Source of the DNA: Bacteroidales bacterium UBA6408 | Lineage (GTDB): Bacteria; Bacteroidota; Bacteroidia; Bacteroidales; UBA932 | Direction: 5' to 3' | DNA: 5,545 nt | Assembly (NCBI GenBank): GCA_002439805.1 | Contig: DJPQ01000051.1 | Span: forward strand, 4,426 to 9,970 | Shown here: piece by piece, positions 1-5,371 of the stretch | Layout: the number at the start of each line of letters is the position of its first letter | How positions within the stretch are numbered: the first letter of the stretch is position 1 | Program-made: the position numbers and the translations under genes | The notes under the pieces: model-generated | What the model saw: only the letters and a program-made list of their open reading frames with translations | What the model was told of the DNA's origin: nothing | Databases searched by the model: none

Positions 1-111
1 GATTTTTCCGAACATTTTGATAAGAATCGGCCGTTAAGGCGACCGTTTTCTGAACCGGAAGAGATGTTCCGCTGTGGTCTTAGAAGATGTTTGAATTTTT
101 TGTTCAGTTTC

Positions 112-1530
112 TTAGTCCCGGCGGATTCTTTCAGTATAGATGCGGCCGAAGCGGTCGGTGACGCGGACTTCGATTTCCTTGGCCTCGGACGAGAGGGGAG
201 CCTTGAGGAGGTTCCGGGTGAGGACGGCGCACACCCAGCCGCGCCTGAGCGACGACGGGTCGCGGTAGAGGCCCATCGCAAGCGGGTCCCTGCCCTCGAA
301 GCGCGTCATGTCGCAGACCTTCGCCCCGTCCTCGAAATACTCGACCTTCCACTGCGGGTCATAGTCCCACACGTTCACCACGACCTGCCCCGGGTAGGCC
401 GGGTCGTCGGCATAGACCTTCATCTGGTAGTCCTCCCTTGTGCCGCATCCGTGAAAAGTCCATTTCACGTCAGTTCCGTCGAAGGTGTAAATCTTGAACC
501 CGGCCGGGGCCCCGTCGGCGCAGACCGGTCCGCACCACCACGCGCCTCCGAGCGAGCCGATGTTGTGCTCCATGAGACGACCGGAGATTATCTCATTGTT
601 GCCGGTGTGCATATGTCCGGAGAGAATCAGCGCGTCGTACGGAGCCAGCAGGTCATAGACGGCCTTCTTGTTGCACATGATGTCTGCAATCTTACTGTAG
701 TCAAAGTTGTAGCCGGTCCTGTCCCATTCGCGCAGGGTGGTCGGGATGTGCAGCGACACCACCACCTTCATCTCCTTCCCCACGAGCGCGAGGTCCTGCT
801 CCATCCAGCGCAGCTGCTCCTCCGGGAGGTAGCCGATGTAGTACCAGTCCTTTCCGACAAAGAAGTTGTCGTTGAGCACGATGTGGTGCACCTTCCCGAC
901 GTTGAACGAGTAGTATGTCGGCCCGTACATTGTCTCGAAGTCCCTTGTGGAGCCTTCGAACGAGCGTCCGTAGTTTGTCATGTCGTGGTTGCCGATGACC
1001 TTGCGGAAATCCACTCCAGTCGCGTCCATAATCTCGTTGTACTCGGGGTAGAGCGTGTGGTCCCATCCCACGATGTCGCCCAGGCACAGCCCGAAGGTGT
1101 AGTCCTCCGCGACCCTCTCCGCGCACTCCCTGACATATCCGGCGTGCTCGCGGAGGCCCCCGAACTCGTCCGCGTCGCTTATCTGAGGATCCGCAATCAC
1201 GACGACGTTGTGCCTCATGTCGTCCTTCGGATTGCGCAGGAGCGTGAAGTCATAATGCTTTTTCCTCTCCTCGATTCTCTGCCAGTAGGCTCCTTCCCCG
1301 CGGGTCGGGGATATGTGTCCGCTCGGCGTTGAAATGAAAACGAAACGCCCCTGCGGCGCGACGTCAAGCCGGAAACGACCTCTGGAGTCCGTCGTCACGA
1401 CGCTGTATCCGTCAGAAACCGCAACTCCCGCGACGCCCTTCCCTTCGCACACGACCTTTCCGGTCACAGGCTTTCCGTATGCGGACAGTGCCATAAACAT
1501 AGCAATGAGAGTAAATAATATCTTTCTCAT
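112..1530 (-). CDS. Exported calcineurin-like metallophosphoesterase, three-domain type
   Basis: This 472-residue protein is probably a periplasmic or surface metal-dependent phosphoesterase; its substrate is unknown. Residues 1-19 form a signal peptide (basic MRK, hydrophobic core, Ala-Tyr-Gly before Lys20). Residues about 20-100 look like the beta-rich N-terminal domain of this family. The catalytic calcineurin-like domain spans about 107-315, with the metal motifs in order: Asp114-Pro-Gln116, GDIVGWD (151-157), GNHD (180-183), His261 in SLHIP, and GHMH (305-308). Residues about 320-472 match the usual C-terminal beta domain of MetallophosN/Metallophos/MetallophosC proteins. Gln116 stands where many relatives have His, but Asp-Pro-Gln is common in this subgroup. 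Length is normal and the frame is intact. The ATG at 1530 is followed directly by the signal peptide, and AGGGA lies just upstream. The gene is transcribed divergently from the DUF5009 gene. I see no U-tract terminator after its stop. Family assignment is firm; the physiological role is not. Confidence 0.93.
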   Translation of the reverse strand: MRKILFTLIAMFMALSAYGKPVTGKVVCEGKGVAGVAVSDGYSVVTTDSRGRFRLDVAPQGRFVFISTPSGHISPTRGEGAYWQRIEERKKHYDFTLLRNPKDDMRHNVVVIADPQISDADEFGGLREHAGYVRECAERVAEDYTFGLCLGDIVGWDHTLYPEYNEIMDATGVDFRKVIGNHDMTNYGRSFEGSTRDFETMYGPTYYSFNVGKVHHIVLNDNFFVGKDWYYIGYLPEEQLRWMEQDLALVGKEMKVVVSLHIPTTLREWDRTGYNFDYSKIADIMCNKKAVYDLLAPYDALILSGHMHTGNNEIISGRLMEHNIGSLGGAWWCGPVCADGAPAGFKIYTFDGTDVKWTFHGCGTREDYQMKVYADDPAYPGQVVVNVWDYDPQWKVEYFEDGAKVCDMTRFEGRDPLAMGLYRDPSSLRRGWVCAVLTRNLLKAPLSSEAKEIEVRVTDRFGRIYTERIRRD

Positions 1531-1567
1531 ATCCCTAATTTTTAAGATTTTTTATTCATTTGAAGCC

Positions 1568-1599
1568 GAAAGTTACAAAACTTTAAGAATATATTGAAA
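1568..1599 (-). promoter_or_regulatory. Candidate Bacteroidota promoter of the phosphoesterase gene
   Basis: Read on the minus strand, TAACTTTC (1575 to 1568) matches seven of eight positions of the -7 element TAnnTTTG. TTTC (1599 to 1596) lies 20 bases upstream, where the TTTG -33 element is expected. The start codon would be about 30 bases downstream of the transcription start. Both boxes end in C instead of G, so this is a plausible but imperfect promoter. Confidence 0.33.
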
Positions 1600-1607
1600 T
1601 TTATTCG

Positions 1608-1614
1608 TATTTTG
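1608..1614 (+). promoter_or_regulatory. Possible -7 element of the DUF5009 gene
   Basis: TATTTTG followed by C resembles the Bacteroidota -7 element TAnnTTTG with one base fewer between TA and TTG. No clear TTTG lies at the expected distance upstream. If used, transcription would start near 1620 and leave a leader of about 85 bases before the ATG at 1707. The same heptamer occurs upstream of the epimerase gene at 4104-4110. Weak evidence. Confidence 0.22.
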
Positions 1615-1620
1615 CGCACG

Positions 1621-1648
1621 AGAACGCCGGACTCCGTGGAGGGGTTCT
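1621..1648 (+). promoter_or_regulatory. Imperfect hairpin in the leader of the DUF5009 gene
   Basis: AGAAC (1621-1625) pairs with GTTCT (1644-1648). Inside it, CC (1627-1628) can pair with GG (1642-1643), and CTC (1632-1634) with GAG (1639-1641) around a CGTG loop. That gives ten pairs with two bulges on the left side. It sits at the 5' end of the predicted leader and has no U-tract after it, so it is not a standard terminator. It could be a leader structure, a protein-binding site, or chance. Confidence 0.25.
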
Positions 1649-1706
1649 GAGAAAGCCGTCAAAAAACACGAAAAATAAATTGCGTCAGATTTTAAATCAT
1701 ATAATT

Positions 1707-3116
1707 ATGGAAAATGAAAAAGCTTGTGCGCCGGCGGGAAGGATCGCATCAATCGACATACTCCGCTGCTTCGCCATCATCGGGATGGTGCTCAGCGCGA
1801 ACGTCGGATTTTATTCCGGACTGCCCGGGTGGATGTTCCATGCACAGACACCGCCGCCGACCTATGACTTCAACCCTAACGTCCCCGGAATCACATGGGT
1901 GGATCTCGTGTTCCCCTTCTTCCTTCTGTCGATGGGCGCGGCGCTGCCGTTCTCAATGCGGAAAAAGCTGGACAGAGGTGTGAGCGTATGGGCGATATGC
2001 GGCGGTCTCCTTAAAAGATGGGCTGTGCTCACGGTCTTTGCGCTCGTGCTGGGAAACGGCTACAGAATCTGGCAGGGAAGCGAGCCGGAGTGGGCGAAAT
2101 CCCTGTTCCGGATGCTCGTGTGGGCGGCGATGTGCCTGTCCCTCATGCGCTTGCCTTCGTCTAAGAAATGGGCCGGCCCGGTCGTGAACATCTGCGGAGT
2201 CGTGATGCTCGTCGGCTGCGGACTCATGCAGACGTTTCTTTTCGGCGTGCCGCTCACGACGGACAACGACATTATCATCATGATTCTGGCCGTCTCGTCG
2301 CTTTTCGCCGGGCTCTTCTGGCTGTTCACACGTGACAGTATGGCGCACCGCTGGCTCTGCATCGCTCTGATTGCGGCGGTGAAGGCCGTGTCGTCATACG
2401 CGCCGCAGGCCCTGTCCTTCGTTCCTGAAGTCTCCCCGGCCATAGGCTGGGCTTTCCAGTGGTCTTTCCTCCAGTATGTCATCCCTGTTCTTGTCGGTTC
2501 CGTCATCGGGGACATGATTCTCGCCTTCAGGAATCTGCCTGAACGCAATGCCGCTATTGAGGAGAAGGTCTGGACTCCGGCCTCTCTCGTTGCGGCCGTT
2601 GCGGTGCTTGTCCAGCTGTGGGGACTCTACACTCGTCATGTCGTGGCCGACTTCTTCGTGACAGCGGCTCTTGCGGGCGCGTTCCTTGCCGTCACAAGGC
2701 GGCTTGCAAAATCCGTTTGGGCAAAGATTGGCTACATCGGTTTCGCGTTGACTCTCATCGGGATTATGTTCGACCCTCTCGACGGCGGCATCACAAAGGA
2801 CTACTGCAACCTGTCCTATCTGTTCACCACCTCCGGGATGGGCATCCTTGTGGTGTCCGCGCTTCTGTCAGCCGAACTGAACGCCGGACTCCGCTGCGGT
2901 TTCCTGACCGGGGTCGGCCAGAACCCTATGGTCGCCTACACCGTGACCGGCTTCGTCATCGGTCCGCTGCTCTCTCTGACCGGTGTCATGCCGCTCATTG
3001 GCGACCTTGCCTCCGGCTCCCCTTTCTGGGGATTCATGCAGGGACTCATCCTCACTCTGCTGATGATGCTCGCCACTTGGCTCTGTACCCGTCTCCGCCT
3101 CTTCTGGCGCAGCTGA
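1707..3116 (+). CDS. DUF5009 / heparan-alpha-glucosaminide N-acetyltransferase-like membrane protein
   Basis: This 469-residue inner-membrane protein has about 12-14 hydrophobic segments, roughly at 18-36, 66-84, 101-119, 133-150, 157-180, 187-207, 213-229, 248-272, 292-308, 314-332, 340-356, 373-393, 408-428 and 440-462. Family marks are the opening RIASIDILRCFAIIGMVLS (12-30; relatives usually read D-x-L-R-G), GWMFHAQ with His45, the aromatic-rich ITWVDLVFPFFLLSMG (62-77), FDPLDGGITKD (355-365) and VGQNPMVAY (403-411). These match the Bacteroidota DUF5009 group, related to HGSNAT/NagX and YeiB-like transmembrane acyltransferases, which pass acetyl groups across a membrane onto sugars. The acceptor here is unknown. 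The frame is open upstream to a TTG at 1680, but the ATG at 1707 gives the usual short polar N-terminus and is preferred. It appears monocistronic, with 198 bases to radC. Confidence 0.88.
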   Translation: MENEKACAPAGRIASIDILRCFAIIGMVLSANVGFYSGLPGWMFHAQTPPPTYDFNPNVPGITWVDLVFPFFLLSMGAALPFSMRKKLDRGVSVWAICGGLLKRWAVLTVFALVLGNGYRIWQGSEPEWAKSLFRMLVWAAMCLSLMRLPSSKKWAGPVVNICGVVMLVGCGLMQTFLFGVPLTTDNDIIIMILAVSSLFAGLFWLFTRDSMAHRWLCIALIAAVKAVSSYAPQALSFVPEVSPAIGWAFQWSFLQYVIPVLVGSVIGDMILAFRNLPERNAAIEEKVWTPASLVAAVAVLVQLWGLYTRHVVADFFVTAALAGAFLAVTRRLAKSVWAKIGYIGFALTLIGIMFDPLDGGITKDYCNLSYLFTTSGMGILVVSALLSAELNAGLRCGFLTGVGQNPMVAYTVTGFVIGPLLSLTGVMPLIGDLASGSPFWGFMQGLILTLLMMLATWLCTRLRLFWRS

Positions 3117-3157
3117 GCTCGGGAGGGCATTCGTCTTGTGTCTCGTGCAGGTATTAG

Positions 3158-3188
3158 TTCAGGGTTAATGAACCTCAAAATAAATTTG
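3158..3188 (+). promoter_or_regulatory. Probable Bacteroidota promoter of radC
   Basis: TAAATTTG at 3181-3188 is an exact match to the -7 element TAnnTTTG and is followed by CC. TTC at 3158-3160, exactly 20 bases upstream, is a weak version of the -33 TTTG element. It overlaps a short inverted repeat, GTTCA (3157-3161) and TGAAC (3169-3173), which could be an operator or chance. Transcription from here would give a leader of about 120 bases before the radC ATG at 3315. Confidence 0.5.
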
Positions 3189-3196
3189 CCGATTTC

Positions 3197-3227
3197 AAAA
3201 AAGAGAAAAATCCTGCGTTTCTTTTTT
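3197..3227 (+). promoter_or_regulatory. A/T stem-loop at the 5' end of the radC leader
   Basis: AAAAAAGA (3197-3204) is the exact reverse complement of TCTTTTTT (3220-3227), with a 15-base loop. Only A-T pairs and one G-C pair are present, so the stem is weak. It lies between the DUF5009 gene and radC and could be a poor terminator for the former or, if the promoter at 3181 is real, a leader element of radC. It may simply reflect AT-rich intergenic composition. Confidence 0.2.
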
Positions 3228-3288
3228 CGGGTCTTGCGTTCATACGGGAAATATCAGCTATAATTGCGCTTCATTGTTTGTTTTTTTT

Positions 3289-3313
3289 GAAAGTTTCTTT
3301 AGAAACAGTTTCT
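3289..3313 (+). repeat. Interleaved GAAA/GTTTC repeat just before the radC start
   Basis: Two near-direct repeats lie here: GAAAGTTTCTT (3289-3299) and GAAACAGTTTCTT (3302-3314), differing by a two-base insertion. Because each half is complementary to the other, two alternative hairpins are possible: GTTTC (3293-3297) with GAAAC (3302-3306), or GAAA (3302-3305) with TTTC (3310-3313). The second reaches to within two bases of the ATG at 3315. Such alternative pairing could tune access of ribosomes to radC. The stems are short and AT-rich. Confidence 0.35.
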
Positions 3314-3314
3314 T

Positions 3315-4004
3315 ATGAAGATGCAGGATTTAAGCGAGGACGAGAGACCTCGGGAAAAGATGAGGGACAGGGGACTGACGGCCTTGTCAAATGTGGAGCT
3401 GCTGGCCGTGATTCTGAGAACCGGCACCGGCGGCGGGCTGAATGCTATGGACATTGCGCGGGAACTCTACGGGGCCTCAGAACACAGCCTCTGCCTGCTT
3501 TCAACGATGTCTGTTCCTCGTATGTGCGATGTTCCGGGCATAGGTTTCGGAAAGGCCGCGTCAGTGGCTTCCGCCTTTGAACTTGGCCGCCGGTGCGCGC
3601 TTGAGCAGGCCGGGAATACGGATGTTTCGGTGACTGATTCCCTTACGGCCGCAAGGATGCTTGCCCCGCATCTTCGTGTGCTCGACCATGAGGAATGCTG
3701 GGCGCTGTTCCTCAACCGCCGCAACCGTCCGCTGGGCAGGGAACTGGTGAGTTCCGGGGGCCTTAACGACACCGGCATAGATTCAAGGGTCGTTGCGCGT
3801 CTCGCGCTTGAGAAGAAGGCCACCGGCGTAATCCTGTTCCATAACCATCCTTCCGGGTCGCCGGAGCCGGGAACGTCGGACCTGAAGCGGACCGCCGAAC
3901 TTCGTAAAGGACTGAAGTCTCTGGACATATCCCTTCTCGACCACATAATCATCGCCGGCGATGTCTTTTTCAGTTTTACTGACGAATGTGTGTGTCATCT
4001 GTAG
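3315..4004 (+). CDS. radC: RadC family (JAB/MPN domain) protein
   Basis: This 229-residue protein has the normal length and layout of RadC (UPF0758). Residues 8-55 carry the family opening (EDERPREK at 8-15, then LSNVELLAVILRTGTGG). A helix-hairpin-helix-like segment at about 58-93 includes VPGIGFGKAASV. The JAB/MPN metalloprotease-like domain covers about 105-229. Its expected zinc ligands are present: Glu143 upstream, then His176-Asn-His178-Pro-Ser-Gly and Asp189. The JAMM consensus HxHx7Sx2D expects Ser at position 186, but Gly186 is found, with Ser188 two residues on. The end, LDISLLDHIIIAG (203-215), is typical. RadC was named for DNA repair, but its biochemical role is unsettled. The ATG at 3315 places the DERPREK motif at the usual distance from the N-terminus; Met3 is an alternative start. 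The gene stands alone between gaps of 198 and 181 bases. Confidence 0.95.
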   Translation: MKMQDLSEDERPREKMRDRGLTALSNVELLAVILRTGTGGGLNAMDIARELYGASEHSLCLLSTMSVPRMCDVPGIGFGKAASVASAFELGRRCALEQAGNTDVSVTDSLTAARMLAPHLRVLDHEECWALFLNRRNRPLGRELVSSGGLNDTGIDSRVVARLALEKKATGVILFHNHPSGSPEPGTSDLKRTAELRKGLKSLDISLLDHIIIAGDVFFSFTDECVCHL

Positions 4005-4007
4005 GCT

Positions 4008-4023
4008 CTCCCGGCAACCGGAG
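4008..4023 (+). terminator. Compact GC hairpin just after the radC stop, terminator uncertain
   Basis: CTCCCGG (4008-4014) pairs with CCGGAG (4018-4023) across a three-base CAA loop, giving six pairs with one bulged C. It begins three bases after the TAG of radC, a typical place for a 3'-end structure. No U-tract follows (the next bases are GC-rich), so it is not a classical intrinsic terminator and may only protect the message end. Confidence 0.22.
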
Positions 4024-4078
4024 CGGGCGGGACATTCGCGGACATGACAGAATAGTTGCATCTTTTGACCTCATTTTT

Positions 4079-4110
4079 CTTGTTAAAACGAATCATTTGC
4101 GCTTATTTTG
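4079..4110 (+). promoter_or_regulatory. Candidate promoter of the epimerase gene
   Basis: CTTG (4079-4082) could be the -33 element. TATTTTG (4104-4110), 21 bases further on, resembles the -7 element TAnnTTTG with one base missing. The leader would be about 70 bases long and contains a small hairpin, ACGGC (4132-4136) with GCCGT (4141-4145) around TTTT. Two seven-of-eight matches downstream, TATCATTG (4113-4120) and TATAATTG (4170-4177), are alternatives; the second is too close to the ATG at 4186 for a normal leader. Confidence 0.3.
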
Positions 4111-4185
4111 CATATCATTGAGGGACTGCCAACGGCTTTTGCCGTCAATGGCGGACGAATCACAGACACTATAATTGATGACAGA

Positions 4186-5313
4186 ATGAAAACATCCGGA
4201 CTTATTGCGGCGGCCGTTATTCCGCTGCTTTTTTCCTGCTCTCCGAAGGCCGGCGTGACCGAATCCGCCTTCGGAAAACTCTCCACCGGAGAACCTGTAA
4301 AGCTTTTTACCATAGTTAACCACTGCGGCGCATCCATGCAGCTGTCCGACTACGGTGCGCGAATCGTCAGCGTCAGGGTTCCCGACCGCGACGGGAAGCT
4401 CGGCGACATTGTCGTCGGTTTCGGCGACTTGGAGAACTTCGAGCACAAGGACAGGTTCATCGGACCTGTAATCGGCCGCTACGGCAACCGTATAGACCAC
4501 TCTTCCTTCAATCTTGACGGGGTGCACTATGAGCTCGTCGCCAACGAGAGTTTCGGCGGCGAACCCGTGCAGTGCCATGGGGGGCCGCGGGGCTTTGACC
4601 GTTTTGTGTGGGAATCCGAGATTGTTCGGGAAGAAGACCGCGCCGGGGTTCGTTTCCACAGACTGAGCCCGGACGGCGAACAGGGCTACCCGGGAAATAT
4701 GGACGCTTGGGTGACTTATTGGCTCACCGACGACAACACCGTGAAGGCTGAATACGAGGCGGTCACCGACAAGCCTACGGTGGTAAATCTCTCGAACCAT
4801 ACCTATTTCAATCTCAAGGGTGACGAGGGCGGCTATGTGATGGATCATCTCCTTCAGGTCGAGGCCGACACCTGCGTGCAGAACAACACCCATTTCTGCC
4901 CGGACAAGCTTCTTCCCGTGGATGGCACTCCGTTCGATTTCCGTGAGCCTCACAGGGTGGATTACCGCATAGACATGGAAAACGAGCATCTGCGCATAAT
5001 GCACGGAATGTCGGCCTGCTGGGTTCTCCGCGGCTGGGACGGCACTCTCCGCAAGGCGGCCGACCTCTACGACCGCAAGTCCGGCAGGGGAGTGGAAACC
5101 TGGACCACCGAGCCGACCCTTCTGACATTCACGGGCCGCAGCTTCAACGAGAGCTATCAGGGCAAGTACGGCCCGATAGAGAAATTCGGCGGGATGCTTC
5201 TCGAAACCATCCATTTCCCCGACAGTCCCAACCAGCCGCGCTTTCCCTCAACGGTTCTCCGCCCCGGCGAACGCTACTACACCACCACCGAGTACCGCTT
5301 CTACGCCAAGTGA
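4186..5313 (+). CDS. galM: Exported aldose 1-epimerase (GalM family), divergent sugar-binding motif
   Basis: This 375-residue protein belongs to the galactose mutarotase family, which interconverts alpha and beta anomers of aldoses. Residues 1-18 are a signal sequence ending in LFSC; Cys18 suggests a lipoprotein, and the following SPK lacks the acidic residues linked to surface export, so a periplasmic position is likelier. The rest is one beta-sandwich domain. Family motifs are GRYGNRID (97-104), His131 in QCHGGPRGFDRFVW, His205 in NLSNHTYFNL (the general acid), and Glu340 in LLETIHFPDSPN (the general base). The motif normally reading Gly-Tyr-Asp-His is GMSA (274-277), so the sugar-contacting Asp is Ser276. 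The Tyr-Thr-Gly-Asn motif is FTGR (315-318). Catalytic residues remain but specificity may differ. The frame extends upstream to a TTG at 4108; the ATG at 4186 is chosen because the signal peptide begins there. The next gene converges, with stop codons about 60 bases apart. Confidence 0.9.
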   Translation: MKTSGLIAAAVIPLLFSCSPKAGVTESAFGKLSTGEPVKLFTIVNHCGASMQLSDYGARIVSVRVPDRDGKLGDIVVGFGDLENFEHKDRFIGPVIGRYGNRIDHSSFNLDGVHYELVANESFGGEPVQCHGGPRGFDRFVWESEIVREEDRAGVRFHRLSPDGEQGYPGNMDAWVTYWLTDDNTVKAEYEAVTDKPTVVNLSNHTYFNLKGDEGGYVMDHLLQVEADTCVQNNTHFCPDKLLPVDGTPFDFREPHRVDYRIDMENEHLRIMHGMSACWVLRGWDGTLRKAADLYDRKSGRGVETWTTEPTLLTFTGRSFNESYQGKYGPIEKFGGMLLETIHFPDSPNQPRFPSTVLRPGERYYTTTEYRFYAK

Positions 5314-5316
5314 CGT

Positions 5317-5361
5317 CCGATTTTCAAACGCCACATTTCTGTAATCATCGGTGAATTTTTT
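5317..5361 (+). terminator. Weak stem plus T-run between convergent genes
   Basis: CCGAT (5317-5321) is complementary to ATCGG (5347-5351), and a run of six T follows at 5356-5361. The stem is only five pairs and the loop is 25 bases, so it is poor as an intrinsic terminator. It is reported because this 58-base gap must end transcription from the epimerase gene and from the opposing gene at 5372, and no better candidate is visible. Confidence 0.18.
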
Positions 5362-5371
5362 ACGACAATCA

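Noticed and set aside
1..15. Possible start of a minus-strand gene (ATG at 15-13, reading MFGKI off the left edge)
   Set aside because: Only five codons are visible, with no promoter element upstream, so it cannot be supported.
28..45. Inverted repeat (CGGCCG and CGACCG) near the left edge
   Set aside because: It folds fully only on the minus strand with a G-U pair, lacks a following T-run on that strand, and is too short to call a terminator.
1..1332. Plus-strand frame open from the window edge to 1332, opposite the phosphoesterase gene
   Set aside because: It is antisense to a gene with complete catalytic motifs and a signal peptide. Its translation has no recognisable domain and is rich in Val, Arg, His and Pro, as expected from the complement of GC-rich codons.
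1680..1706. TTG start for the DUF5009 protein, adding nine residues
   Set aside because: The ATG at 1707 gives a normal N-terminus. The extra residues are AT-rich intergenic-looking sequence without a family match.
4108..4185. TTG start for the epimerase, adding 26 residues
   Set aside because: It would bury the signal peptide behind a non-signal extension and overlap the candidate promoter. The ATG at 4186 starts the signal peptide cleanly.
4178..4189. Three-codon frame ATG-ACA-GAA-TGA overlapping the epimerase start
   Set aside because: The overlap of stop and start is suggestive, but a three-residue frame arises readily by chance and nothing else supports it.
4093..5214. Minus-strand 373-codon frame opposite the epimerase gene
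   Set aside because: Same type of shadow frame: it overlies a clear GalM-family gene and has no motif of its own.
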